A stretch of 64,000 bases of DNA from Spinacia oleracea (lineage: Eukaryota > Streptophyta > Magnoliopsida > Caryophyllales > Amaranthaceae): NCBI RefSeq assembly GCF_020520425.1, contig NC_079487.1:129974385-130038384 (forward strand), written 5' to 3'. The notes under the pieces were generated by a model, which worked only from the letters and a program-made list of their open reading frames with translations, was not told the origin of the DNA and did no database searches. The position numbers and the translations under genes were made by a program. How positions within the stretch are numbered: the stretch's first letter is position 1; the number at the start of each line of letters is the position of its first letter. Below, one piece after another: positions 47,071-59,550 of the stretch.

Positions 47071-48500
47071 TGTTTAAACTGATGCTCCAAACAGGAGACA
47101 AGCTCTCCTAGTAAAATCTCAAAATCATTTCTTCTAAACCCTTAATAACTAGGCACATTTAATCCTTCACCAATGTCATATCTCCTCATCCTAATTAAAA
47201 GAAAAACCATCTTAATAGAAAACCTCCTAGATGACATCAGGAATGAAAAAACTTCTCAACATAGAAAATGGAACTCTAAACACATTTAAAAAAATCAAAA
47301 CCTGAAAGAATCATCTTTTCTTTGTCTACCATTAACCTCTGATCCACATCAGCTCCCAAATCTATACAAAACTACTTATCTTTCTTTCCTATTATCATAA
47401 GCCCCATTACCTTTTAATCGTTTCGCAAACCCGTAAGAAGTTTCTTTAAGGAAAAAAAACCCATGATTGAATATCATACACACCTCCTCTAACACAAGTA
47501 AATTAAGAGAAGGAGAAGAGTATTCAAAGATAATATTTAAACATAGGATATTACGAGTGAACTTTTGCTACTACTTTGGTTGCTATTATTAATTCTTAGT
47601 TGCTTGACCCTTCCTCTTATCTTTCTCCCTTTCCCCTCTTCCCTGTCTATATCACTCATATCATGTTGTGTACTGCCTCCTCCAAAACCTCTGGCCCTGT
47701 CACCTTCTAATAGACATTACAAGCCAACGCTTCTCATACATTTTCAAGAGCTTCAGCAGAAAATATCATTTCAGCAAACTCCTTACGACTAGTGAGTAGT
47801 GAGTCCTAAATCCTAACTAATGATACCATAATCTACTAACAAACCATGTACTGGAATGACGGCCAACGGGCAGCAAAACCAGTTCTAATCTTTTGTTTGG
47901 TCATGTTATCCTGATTATCCTAAAAGTTCATAGAATAGGTCAATGGCTAGCCATGATGATGATTCTCAAATTCAGTTATGCTTCAGGACTATGATGGGGA
48001 ACATTTTTGGCTGATGATCATATCCAAGAGCCGGTGGTTGTATTAGAAATTTATATTTATACCTATATCATAAATTTCCTGCACTCTTGACTTCTTGAGC
48101 TATTGAATAGGAATCTGAAAGTTTGACATGGAGGTATCGGAGAGATAAGTATGGGCCATTATGGGGTGAGGAGAAAACTTATATGGGAATCTATAGACAG
48201 TAAAGGCAGCCATAGTAAAGAACTGACAAGGAACCAAGAAAATTGATTAGGCCCAACTCTTATAATTAGACATAGACCTTCAAGCACACTTTGGCTAATT
48301 GGCTGTCCTTGAGTAAAACCATCTAAAAAGAAGCAACTCCAAGATATTAGACAGAGCATCAAATTATCAGCCTTTGATTTCCATATATTAGTCGCAAATG
48401 GACGGATTTGATTGTATAGAATTCGAAAAACCTGGAGATTATGCTATGTAGAATGCCCTGAAGATTTTAGCAACAAAACTAACTCATAACTCATAAGTAC
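47070..48500 (+). repeat. 3' flank of UGT unit C (third, diverged copy)
   Basis: AAACTGATGCTCCAAACAGG, GATGACATCAGGAATGAAAA and GGAAAACTTATATGGGAATC follow the same order as in units A and B. This third copy is more diverged and shows that the truncated UGT at 44833 was once a whole unit. Confidence 0.6.
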
Positions 48501-48916
48501 ATGAAACATCCAAATTACCAATGCTTGGATCAAGAACTAACTACTCCTTATTACATTTGCTAGAAGCAAAACTATGAGTCTAAGACCCCCGAGTTGATAG
48601 AAAATAGTGACACTATCCTATCTATCACTTCTTAATTCGTAAGATTTTAACAACCACTTATTTAGTTATTTCTCAATACTCTCCATAAGCCTCGTAGATC
48701 CTAACGGCACGACTTAGTAATGGGTCATGAGACTCATGAACCAAGTCAGGGTTGGAAAATGGCAAGGCAAGACACGACACGACATGACATGGTCACGAGA
48801 CCTCATGATGCAACAAGTATTATGCAACATTTTCATATTTTATCGAACATCTCCAAACAAGTTATAATACAACTATTTCCAGCTTGCAGGGGGTAACAAT
48901 AAAAAAAAAAACTTAC

Positions 48917-49250
48917 TGCCATAATAGGACACCAAGGTTGCAGTCAAGAATCGACAATTCACCCGCTAACAAAAAAAAACAATCACCATCGAGTATAATC
49001 TGTTCCATAGAGGGTAACAACACCCTAATCTAAAACATTAAACAACCATACAACAATAGTATACCATTATATAATGCAACCATTAAAAAAATCAATGAAC
49101 AAATCAACTGAATTTAGAATTTCAGATTTTGAAACTTTCTAAGAAAAACAAATTAAAAGTACGGGAATTTGGGTACTAACCGCCAGAGGAACTTCCACAT
49201 GATTCGCAATAACGGCAATCAGAAGCATAATTTGAGTCGAATTTCAACAT
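48917..49250 (-). CDS. Candidate first two exons of an unrecognised Cys-rich protein gene
   Basis: The ATG at 49250 opens MLKFDSNYASDCRYCESCGS and stays open to a donor GGCG|GTTAGT at 49181. An acceptor TTGTTAG|CGGG at 48965 continues in frame for 49 nt (AGELSILDCNLGVLLW) to a good donor GGCA|GTAAGT at 48917. The CRYCESC cluster could bind metal, but I do not recognise the family. No third exon is evident between 48917 and the duplicated UGT flank, so the gene may be truncated there or the exons may be chance. The stretch 49251-49660 upstream, GA-rich on the plus strand, could be its leader and promoter. Confidence 0.3.
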
Positions 49251-49679
49251 TAATTAGGACAAATTTTGGAACCCAGAAATTCGATGATGATGATAAGAGC
49301 TGAAATTGGGAATTTCTTCTGGACTTGGCAAGAAATTGACGTTGAATCTGAAAATTTAATTGCAGAAACAAAATTGCAAAGATTTCGAAATTGAGAAAAT
49401 ATGACTAGTGTAGAGTGGAGTGTGTGTAAGTTCAATTGTCAAATTTTAATTGAAGTTGATCAATTGCCAAAAATCCGAATTTGATCGAGTTTTAGTAAGG
49501 GGGAAACGAACGGGATGGGAGGAGAGAGAAAAAGAGAGGGCCGACAGGGGTGGTGCTGGCTGGTTGGCGGTGGTGGCGTGGGTGGCTGGACTCTGGAGAT
49601 GGAGGAGGAATAAAGAGAGAAGGGGAAAGGGCAATTTTGTAAAAGAACATGGCGGTATCATGGAATTTTCTGACTAATC

Positions 49680-50970
49680 TTTTACATTTTCACAGTTTCA
49701 CTTGTTTGATTACTGATTAGGCTTGATTTCATCTGATTTGGATTTAAATTAACTTATTTCGACCTATTGTATTCGGTATCGACAAATATTTATTTTGTTC
49801 CTAAAAAACTTACCATTTATTTTTTCCGAACTTATTTTAATTTTTAACTGGTTCGAAACATGAAGTAATTTTGACATATTATTTAATTTATTTTGGCACA
49901 CTCCAGTATATCACGGTAAAATCATTTAATTGTTGTGCCTAAATCAACTTCATGTCTAACTTAAAGTATTTGATTTACGAAAAGTTAGATTTTTAGGTTT
50001 CGTTCTAGCTAGCTTGGTCCAATGACTTAGGGTGTGATTTATCGACCGGATTTCTACTTATCTAACCTTGTCTGAAATTATTATGAAGTAAAACTTATCA
50101 TATAGACTAATACATTTTAGTTATAAACTAGTGTGTGGGTGGAGCGATGTATCAAATTGCTAATTAAATATATTGTAGTGTTTTAGTAAGATAACCATGT
50201 ACTAATTTTTTTATTCAAAAAAGTAACTTTTTGGAAGAAAAAAAAAATGTTATTATATATCACAAATGAGGAGAGAAAACAAAATTCAGATACCACAAAT
50301 TTTAAGTTGCTGAGTTACTTCATTGCATAAACAAAATTTAAATTATCTTGTACAATTATTGCATAGTGGAAAAAGTGGTAAATCAAACATTCATGTTTTC
50401 ATCTTAACTAAATCCATGAGAAATAATAAACACAATTTATAGTTAGGTAATTTGGTAACACTTATAATTGATCACAAGTTTGAATCTTCATATAAGCGTA
50501 TTTTTTTTGTTATTAAAAGGGTGATGTAGCATGTTGCATTGTTGCAAGCCCTTTATTTTAATGGTGATACTGAAAAAGGATGTGGTATATTCTTAGCCCT
50601 TACAAGGGTGACAGTGACACATGTCGTATACTTTCTGAGGAATAAATATGTTCTTGTAAAGTAGATCATTTGCTTCTACATAAGTTTCTTATCAAGAATT
50701 AAAGATATTTGTCAATAAGAAAATTGAAATAAAAGTATTTGACCTTGTTTGATTCTTTGTAATATAATTTTACTAATTATAAATAATACTCGTAATTTTT
50801 TAAATAAGGTGAATGTAACATTAACCATGTTCTGTTCACCTTAAAACATAAACACTCATAAAAAAAAGTTCATTTAGAAAATTAAAAGTCATATTTAATC
50901 AGTAAAAACGTGGAAAATACGGTTAGATTAAAGATGTCTTTGAAGCGGAAGAAGCTAGTGAAGTTATTAA
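49680..50970. other. AT-rich spacer, no gene seen
   Basis: No coding frame is supported. There are local TTATTT/ACTTATTT words related to the CACTTATTTT repeat family but no clear element. Confidence 0.5.
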
Positions 50971-51128
50971 GGGGTCGTTTGGTTCGCTTGACGGGAATGG
51001 AATGATATGGAATCTCATACCAGAGAGGTATGGATTCTATTTCCCATACCAATATGAAACTGTTTGGTTTGGATTCTATCTGCCATTCAAGTTGTTTGGT
51101 TCGTTCTTGGAATGGATTTTGTATTCAA

Positions 51129-51132
<4 letters not shown>

Positions 51133-51164
<32 letters not shown>
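51133..51164. repeat. (TA)n tract at left border of nested element
   Basis: About 16 TA units directly abut the left inverted end. A shorter TATATATATA lies at the right border (53337-53348). The pair suggests insertion into, or duplication of, a TA microsatellite. Confidence 0.85.
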
Positions 51165-51167
<3 letters not shown>

Positions 51168-51562
51168 GAAGGCTCCCGTAAGAACACTTCTTACGGTGAG
51201 AACACTTCCTTACCGTAAGAACACTTTCTCATAATGGCAATTTCGTAATTATTATTAACAAATACCCCCCATTTTTTTTTCACGCCATTTCTTTCATTTT
51301 CAGAGTCTCTTTCTCTCTCTTCTATTCCTCCCTCTCTCTCTCCAATTCTCTCTCCGGTCGTAGCCACCACCAACGCTCGGCGGTCGCCGGTCACTTCTCA
51401 CCGGTTGCTGCTCGCGGTGGTGATTCCTTCGCAGAAATCCAGCGACGCCGCCGACACCTTCCTCCTCCAATTCATCAATCGATTGAGTCTCAAATCTCAA
51501 TCGCAAATTCTGGTGGCCGCAAATAATCAGATATGCGAATAAGAACACGTGATTGCTGGTGG

Positions 51563-51655
51563 CTTCTCGCTTCTCGCCGCCGTGGCTGCTCGCTTCTCGC
51601 CGCCGTGGCTACTCGCTTCTCGCCGCCCTCGCTGCTCACCTCTCGTCGCCGCCGC
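51563..51655 (+). repeat. GC-rich tandem repeat, about 24-bp unit
   Basis: GCTTCTCGCCGCC with (G/C)TGGCT(G/A)CTC spacers repeats about four times. Base composition is very unlike the surrounding AT-rich DNA, which fits captured coding or leader sequence. Confidence 0.65.
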
Positions 51656-52139
51656 CTCTGCTCGCAGCCATTCAATCACAGCCGCTGCTCGGTTAATCCA
51701 ATTGCTGGTGTTCTAAATCGATTTAAATCGATTATAAAATCAAATCGATCGGCAGTTCGGTAAGATTTTTCGAAATCGAAATTGATTTCAATCAATTTCT
51801 CAATTCGGAAATGAAAATCGATTTCTCAATTCAAAAATTAAATCGATTTCAATTTTTGTGGCGGCGAATCAGATCTCGTTTGAGCGTATATCAAGATTTA
51901 CGTCTTTGAGCATATATCAAGATTAATATCTCGTTTTATTCTGAATTTGCTTCAAAGTTGCAGCTATTTTGAGTGAATTTTGGAAAATCTCGATTGTGTA
52001 TTAAATTGAAGAGATGATAGAAATTGCTGAATTTTGTAGATCGTCATGGTTTTGATGTATATTCGAATGCTAATTTAAAGATTTACTTCTAATTTCTCAT
52101 GCCATGTAGAGTAACTCACTCAAATTGCAAAATCAAGTC

Positions 52140-53270
52140 GAAAATAAAGTTAGAACATATTTGAATAAATTTAGAACACTGTTGGATGAAATTAAAACAT
52201 GCTTGAATAAATTTTGAATACGGTTGAATAAAGTTAGTACATACTCGAATAAATTTAGAACATATTTGAATAAAGTTAGATTATGTTTGATTAAAGTTAG
52301 AACATGTTTAAATAAAGTTTGAATATGCTTGAATAAATTTAGAACACTGTTGAATAAGTTTTGAACATGCTTGAATAAATTTATAACATGCTTGAATAAA
52401 GTTAGAACATGCTTATATAAATTTTGAAACACGGTTGAATAAAGCTAGAACATGCTGAAAGATTGAATAAATTTAGAACATGCTTGAATAAATTTAGAAC
52501 ATGTTTGAATGGATTTAGAACATGCTTGAATAAATTTAGAACATGTTTGAATGGATTTAGAACACGCTTGAATAAATTTAGAACATGTTTGAATGGATTT
52601 AGAACATGCTTGAATAAATTTAGAACATGTTTAATAATTTTAAAACATGCTTGAATTAATTTAGAACATGTTAAATAATTTTAGAGCATGCTTGAATTAA
52701 TTTAGAACATGAGCCTGAAATTTTAGAACATGTATATATGTATATGGGTTGACTAGGTTCTCATGTTCTAAATTTAGAACATTCTTGAATAAATTTAGAA
52801 CATACTTGAATAAATTTAGAACATGGTTGAACAAATTTAGAACATCGTTGAATAAATTAGAACAGGGTTGAACAAATTTAGAACATCAATGAATAAATTT
52901 AGAACATGCTTGAATAAATTTAGAACATGCTTGAATAAATTTAGTACATGAGTTTGAAAATTTAGAACATGATTGAATAGTTTTAGAACGTGCTTGAATT
53001 AATTTAGAACATGAGCTTAAAAATTTAGAACATGATTGAATAAAATTAAAACATGCTTGAACAAAAATAAAAAATGGTTGAATAAATTTAGAACATGAGC
53101 TTGAAAATTTAGAACATAGTTGAATAAATTTAGAACATAGTTAAACAAATTTAGAACATGGTTGAACAAATTTAGAACATGGTTGTACAAATTTAGAACA
53201 TGGTTGAACAAATTTATTACATGGTTGAACAAATTTAGAACATGTTTGAACAAATTTAGAACATGGAGAG
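52140..53270. repeat. 21-bp minisatellite, unit TTAGAACATGCTTGAATAAAT
   Basis: Some fifty imperfect copies are arranged head to tail. Common variants are GCTTGAA, GGTTGAACAAA, GTTTGAATGGA and a recurrent GAGCTTGAAAA. Because the unit is seven codons long, stop-free frames run through it on both strands (KFRTCLN and LFNHVLN heptads). I regard these as by-products, not proteins. Confidence 0.9.
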
Positions 53271-54081
53271 TGTAAAAGTGTTCTTACCGTAAGAAGTGTT
53301 CTTACCTAAGGAGGTGTTCTTACCGGATCCCTCCCCTATATATATATATTTTATTTCTCACAACAATATAATTTTTTATATATACTTAAAAATGGACTAA
53401 CTGCTACTACCAACGGTACAACCCAGTATCCAAAAATTAATCAACCTTATTATCATTATAGGGAATAAAAATTGGAAAGGATATAAATTAAACAGATAAA
53501 TTTAACCACTGCTACTGAGATTGAGTTTATGCTTCTTTCATGATTGGACGGGAGGTGCAAACATCAAATCAAGTTGTCCTCACATCAAATTATCCTTTAT
53601 TCAGTGTTTTGCTTATGATGGGAATATCAAAAGTAACAATAACCATGATAATGTAACAACTCTATACTCTGATAGAAATTCTCGATCCAGAATTTTACAA
53701 TTTCAGATGAAGATCAATTGATTAATACTTGCATACATTAAAATTAGAAGATCGCAACATGAATTACCCATCGGAGAAGATGCAACGAGCACTGGTGACT
53801 GTGGCCGGATCGACGGTGGCTAGATAGTAGTCGCTAGTAATGGTGGGCGACTGCACCTTCCTATATCTTCTTTCTCTTTTGTATTTAGGGTTAGAAACTT
53901 GGGTGATATGGATTTTGAATCTTAGGAAATAGGTGGGTATGAAATTACATAGGTGTGATAAGGAGATAGAACCCCTTTAGTATGACATTCCATTCCAAAA
54001 AAGCCCAACCAAACAATAAAATGGATGGAATGAAATGCAACCTCATTCCACCCATTCCCAATGGCTGAACCAAACGACCCC

Positions 54082-55099
54082 TAATAGTTTATGGTGGAAA
54101 GGATTACATGGTAGTTTTTTAATAAAATATTGACGATGACTTTTTATAAATAATATTTTTAACAAGATATAAAAGGTTAGTTAATTAAGACCTTTCCAAT
54201 TTTACACAAAAGACAATAATTTATGCATTTAGAAACTACGTTATCGAGTTATTTTTTTGAATTTTCTTTTTATAAATGAATTAAAGCACGTTAATAATTT
54301 CATTAATTGTCAATATTTTCAAACCAACCACCGAGGAATCGATATGATGTTCATTTTTCAAGTTTTATTCACTAAGTTTAGCAAAAATAAGGGTTGTACT
54401 TCCAAGTACAATTTCTTGTTGGGTATGTTACGTTGTATGGGTGAAAAGTCAAAGCCAAAGGTTTGCTCAAGCTCCTCTCTTGTGTCTGTAAAAGTCAAAG
54501 ATTCTAAAGCTAGACATCTTGCATTAGTTAAAATTACAAATAAAATATGTTTTTATAAACTTTAATAAGTTCACATAAGTTAAAATTAGGTGAATTGATA
54601 AATGAAATAAATAAATAATGTATATTTATTCTATTTTTACCTTCAATAAAAAGATAACTTACCTTTATTCTCTCAAGTTTATTCTTTTACAATCAGATTC
54701 AATAAGTTCAAATAAGTTCAGAAGATTTCGCCATTTCGGTTAAAGAAAATACACCGTGGTAGGTATTTACAATCTACAATAATAGATCTGGAGTATGTTT
54801 AATTTGCACGCTGAATTTGTGATCACAATTCACAAGTGAAATGATTCTCCCCTTTCTTCCTGCCAACCAAGCAGGATAGTGCAATTAAGGGAAGTGAGGA
54901 AGCATGGGATATAGTTATGGGAGGTTGGACAAACCGTTGGACGTACAGCTCATTTCCTACAAAACTAAATAACTAATGCTGCAACTCGCACGTTGTCAAG
55001 TCCCAGTTTTAAATTCCAAGTCAATCAGATCAAATTTATAATTCACCACATAAAATAAATTATTCAGGAAACAAAATTCTGCAACCTTATTTTTAAACT

Positions 55100-55101
<2 letters not shown>
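54082..55101. other. Intergenic stretch, no gene supported
   Basis: A 102-codon frame at 54257-54565 has no recognisable motif and AT-driven composition. ACTTAT-type words near 54560-54730 resemble half of a CACTTATTTT-family repeat. Confidence 0.4.

Positions 55102-55155
<54 letters not shown>
55102..55155. repeat. (ATT)18 microsatellite
   Basis: An uninterrupted ATT/TTA trinucleotide run of about 54 bp. Confidence 0.95.
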
Positions 55156-55558
55156 GAGATGAATATGCATGTGAGTTGACACTAATGGTCTATTCGTCTC
55201 ACGTGAAAGAAGGAGAGTCAAAATGACTAATCTACATTACAAGAAAAACTCTCGTTAACGACGATAAATCTGGTCGAAAAAATTCCATTTTGATAGTATA
55301 ACGTTATTTACAACGGAAAAAAATTGTGTAACTAGGTTTACATGTTGTCATTCTCTTCTCCAACATGAACTTGTAATTGGCCCCATGAGATTTATTTATA
55401 TCATCATTACACTCTTCATTTTGCTCTTTCCTTTGCATTTCATGCATGGCTGATGGCCCCAACATAGTGAATGGTTGCATGCAGCACCACACGATTCCGT
55501 ACTAGTACTTCACCTTATCAACTTATCATCATAAATTCATAATAATAAACATAGTAAC

Positions 55559-55981
55559 TGTTTGGGCTCCCAATTGATATTCAATTGGGCCACTAAGTCC
55601 AAAGCCCAATGGCTCTAAACAACAGCATCAAACCTACCATTATGGCTATTCAGCCATCCATTAAGGCCCAAGGCCCAATAGCAATAAATGACTTATGGGC
55701 ATTTATTATGCAAACACTATAAATAAGCCGCCAAGGCTCACACCTCAAGGTACGTCCAATTTATCGCCTTAAGACTACTCTTCTAGATAACTTCTCTCTA
55801 GAATCCGAGGTTCTTACTTAGGCATCGGAGGGGCTTTCCTCGGAAACACCCCCGAGGCTAGTGACTTTGCTCTTGTGCAGGTGAATTCGGACTCAACTCA
55901 TTCAATCAAGCAAGATCTTCAACACACACGAAAGGACCTTCATTAGAAGCCCATTGTTTCCATCTTTACAACACCGGAACA
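55559..55981 (+). mobile_element. Solo LTR with GTAAC target duplication
   Basis: It starts TGTTTGGGCTCCC and ends ACACCGGAACA, flanked by GTAAC at 55554-55558 and 55982-55986. A TATAAATA box lies near 55716. At 423 bp, with no adjoining polyprotein, it is a solo LTR left by recombination. Confidence 0.85.
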
Positions 55982-57044
55982 GTAACTTTACTCCTTTGTA
56001 AGGGCATATGGCCCGGGCGAGTAATGAATAATTAATCAGTGACGGATTTAAGAAAAATAAAAGCTTGTGAATATTGTAATCACATCAATTAGAAGATTCG
56101 AAGATCCGATTCAAATTAAGGGGAGATAATTGATATGATAACGACTCACAACTTGTCAGCTAATTAGCTTCATTTGCCTCTAGTACTAATACCAAAACTC
56201 GGAGTTTAATAGGATGCAACTATATCTGTGACTTTTGAGAGCTAGCTAGCTATCTATTAATAAAATCAAAGGTTCATTTCATAGTTACTTGTACGCAACT
56301 AAAGAAGATTTATGTTGTAAAATTAAATATGCATAAAACACATGCATTAATTTATTTTATATTTTCATGCATCAAACTTGCCATGATGGCTTATAAAAGC
56401 TATTGATTTTTGAAAGTGATATACGGAGTACTTAGTTTTTTATTTCATTTGGAAAACAAATTACGGGCAATATTATGCAGTTAATATCGAAATACATAAT
56501 TTTTTTTAAAAAAATAATTGTACATAACTTTTGTTACTTCGTTTATTACTTATAAATTATACATAGTACATTATAAATAATTTTCTTACTGCATCAGAAA
56601 ATGTGATTAACTTATATGTATCCTATAAGGGAACGTTTGAAGCGGCGTAAATAGTGATAGTTTTCCAATTCACCCTATGAGAATGTTGAGATGTTGATAT
56701 GATATTCATATACAGTGACTAAATTGCCCACCACGTACGTACCAAATTGAAGGCTAGGGCGATACTCCTACTATAATTTCATAAAAATATATAATATATA
56801 ATATATAATATAAAATATAGAAAAATTCAAAGACAGAACAGTAAATAGGATCTTTGTAGATTTCTTAAATGCACACGAATTCATCATCATTTCAGTGGCC
56901 TTCAGTGTTTTCCTGTTGCCCAGTTCTAATGATCAAAAGATATTTCAATAAGATCGAGAAAGTACTCGATCTCATGTTTATTTTTTTAAATCTACGTACC
57001 CACTCCGAGTTTCTTCATCGTCCGGTCACTGGTGATACTTTTGC

Positions 57045-57150
57045 TTGTAGAAACCTAGTGGTAAAAGTTTGGCCCTCAAGGTTATGGGATCAAATCCCAT
57101 TAGGGGCTCTTTAAAGGTGAGAATCTCCCCTATAAAATCCCCCTTATTTC
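57045..57150 (+). mobile_element. Possible tRNA-derived SINE fragment
   Basis: CCTAGTGGTAAAAGTTTGG (A-box-like) is followed 28 bp later by GGGATCAAATCCC (B-box-like). It does not fold into a convincing tRNA, so it is read as SINE-derived. Confidence 0.35.
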
Positions 57151-58167
57151 CAATGAGTTTGACCTTTTCAACTAACTACTTACAACACAATCAATTTCAA
57201 ATCGAAAGAGTACGCACTTCGGCCACTGTCAACGTAATTTATAAGCGGGTGCAACATTTTAAGTTAATTACTTTGTGCTTATTACTAAAATACACGGACT
57301 ACTCTGTAGTACACTTAAGCACTATTGTCCTTATTTCAGCTTAATTCGTACTCCTTCCGTTTCTTAAAGTTCTTCTCATTTCCTTCGGGCACACTTATCA
57401 ATGCAAATTTTGTATCGTTTATCTCTAATTACATGTCACTCCCTCTGTTCCTTAATACTCGTCATGCTTTCTTTATAAAATTGTCCCTTAATAGTCACCC
57501 CGTTTCTATAAATGATATACTTTTTTACAGAGGGATCAGTATTATTGAAATATATGGAGTAAGTATTCCAAAAAATGGCAGGTGTGGACAGTAATCCAGA
57601 AAGGTGAGATTCAACCTTAGGTAGAACAGAAACAAAAGGTTAGAGGTCCATCCATAAAGATTAAAGATACATTGAAAGCTACAGATGAAATACGGAGTAC
57701 TGCCAACTGCTTCTACTCTGTCTAAATTTCAGTAAATCCCCCCTTCCCTATTTTAGAGCCTATTTCTTTGACAATACTCGTAGACAAGCAGGAATCACAC
57801 ATACAAGATATACCTGCATTTGATTTTAATTTAAAAAGAATTTATTTTCTGGGTCTAGATAAATTCTGTGTTCTGTATATTCTGATAATTGCTACTACTT
57901 GTTGCTCTAAATTCCTACACCAGACAATCTATACAGTTGATAATATAACAATCTTTAACCCTCGACGTACCTTTCCCATAAAATCATATCGACATTACCC
58001 TGCATGTACATTAGATTTACCCAGTCCGGCCAACATCATCTCTTAAACGACTCAGAAACTCCTGCATACCCATCTTTTGTTTCTAAGATGTATGAAATTC
58101 AAACTCCAATGATATCTCCACCCGGGGGGTTGAATATATAATATTTTATCGAACAAGTTTTGAGTAG

Positions 58168-58531
58168 ACCTGGTTATTGGACAGGGTACTCCAATGGATA
58201 TAGGGTTAGAGTCAAGTTAATAGGGCTTTTATTAGACAAAGTTTTTATTGGACAGGGTCTTTATTGAACAGGACTATTATAGGGTCAAACTTATACCGCA
58301 ATAATTTTGAAAACTAAAATAGTAATGATACAAAAAATTATAGTATTCACTTGTACTTGCACACGGCTCTTTTGTTTTTCATTTTTCATTGATCGTTGAT
58401 TGACCCGCCCACTAACGATCCGCTATTGACTCGCGATCCTCTTTTGACCCGCCTATTACCGACCAGCTAAAAATGACCCTTTCAATACCCGACTCACACC
58501 GATCCTGATCCGACCCGTCCAATAACCAGGT
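58168..58531. mobile_element. MITE-like element with ACCTGGTTATTGGAC inverted ends
   Basis: The left end is ACCTGGTTATTGGACAGGGT and the right end, reversed, is ACCTGGTTATTGGACGGGTC. Inside are repeated GACCCG/TATTGGACAGGG words. Length is 364 bp. The target duplication is not clear. Confidence 0.6.
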
Positions 58532-58642
58532 TTAGTCTTGAGTGAAACTTTCTCACTGAAACTGCACTTATCTAAGATTATATATATATGCTTGGAAATT
58601 ATGACATGTAAGTATGTAACTATTTCCTTTTATTTATAATAT

Positions 58643-59550
58643 TGGCCTTGTTTGGTTAATAGCGGATTGAATAGCTTTTAGCGGATTAGAGCACTATTAG
58701 AAGTTTGACCACTTCAATCCGCTAAATCACGTGTTTGGTTGTAAACGGATTTTAATAGTGGTTTGATTCCAAAACTCTAATTTCAAAAAAGCTGCATATA
58801 TATATGAGCTTTTACACTTAGAGGATTGTTGAATGAACACTAAAAGACAACTTTGCCCCCAACCTTTATATATTATGTTCCTCAGCCCTCACCTATGATG
58901 TTTTCCTTCCATAAGCAGGATTTAAGCTGCAACTTTTTTTGGTTGCAAATTACATGCAAGTTGCAATTAATTAGACATACTACAATAAAAAAAAAGTCCA
59001 ACAGAAGGTTGTAAAAACTTTTTTTTAAAAAAAGAAAAAGAAAAATGCCCACCTAGAAAATGAAAAATGCGAAATTAATTTAATGTGAATTAATTATTAG
59101 GGAGTGTAAAATTAATATAGTTAATTATTAGGGAGTGTAAAATTAATCTAGTTTGTATTGACCACTTGTTTATTCGATGGTCGTTATTGGTTTAGTGGGT
59201 GGGGAGGGTATGTTTAGTTTGACAAAACTTAAGTAAATATTACAAAGTTTTTGTTTTTCGGTTAATTGCGTAAAACTAAAATTATAAAGTGCTCAAAATA
59301 AGTAGTACTTGTTGGTACATATAATAAACTCATTATATACATCTGCTTTATTTTAATAAAATCCAACAACTAATTAGGACAAGGTTTTTTTTGGTTATTT
59401 ACACAATCAAACAGCTAACATGAATCAGTTATTTACCAAACACTTTTATAAAATCAGCTAGTCAAATCAGTTAATAAAAAACAGCTAGTCAAAACTGCTA
59501 ATATAACCCACTACAGCTAACAGCTAACCGCTGATTGTTAAACAGGGCCA
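58643..59550. mobile_element. hAT-like non-autonomous element
   Basis: The ends are TGGCCTTGTTTGGTTAATAG and, reversed, TGGCCCTGTTTAACAATCAG, both continuing CGG. Subterminal AGCGGATT and CAGCTAA words repeat. Length is about 908 bp. An 8-bp duplication could not be shown, so the superfamily is provisional. Confidence 0.5.

Larger units (their letters stand above)
51165..53336. mobile_element. Inner element with long inverted ends, GC island and minisatellite core
   Basis: The left end is GAGGAAGGCTCCCGTAAGAA, continuing CACTTCTTACGGTGAGAACA. The right end, reversed, is AGGGGAGGGATCCGGTAAGA, continuing into CACTTCTTACGGTAAGAACA. The inverted ends span about 65 bp, each built of repeated TAAGAACAC words. 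The interior has a CT-rich and then GC-rich block (51300-51720), an ATCGATTT-rich block (51715-51860) and a 1.1-kb minisatellite. No transposase is visible. It is flanked by TA repeats on both sides. Confidence 0.65.
50971..54081. mobile_element. Harbinger-type element (outer shell) carrying a nested element
   Basis: The ends are GGGGTCGTTTGGTTC and its exact inverse GAACCAAACGACCCC, flanked by TAA at 50968-50970 and 54082-54084. That is the PIF/Harbinger target pattern. Just inside both ends are related stretches rich in GGAATGG/CCATTCC. Without the inner element the shell is about 0.9 kb with no transposase frame, so it is non-autonomous. Confidence 0.75.

Noticed and set aside
52133..53253. 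Three frames of 63-99 codons within the minisatellite, as possible Leu-zipper-like proteins
   Set aside because: They follow from a 21-bp unit lacking stops, and both strands are open. No start context or flanking exon was seen.
52140..53270. Regular repeats considered as a CRISPR array
   Set aside because: The repeats are contiguous with no unique spacers, and the DNA is plant nuclear.
54257..54565. 102-codon frame after the nested transposon
   Set aside because: No recognisable motif, no promoter or splice context and Lys/Phe/Asn-rich composition as expected from AT-rich DNA.
55231..55320. CACTA-like terminus near CATTACAAGAAAAACTC
   Set aside because: The terminal word is mutated and no opposite end was found.
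57045..57125. Possible tRNA gene
   Set aside because: A- and B-box-like words are present but no cloverleaf with acceptor stem and anticodon arm could be drawn.
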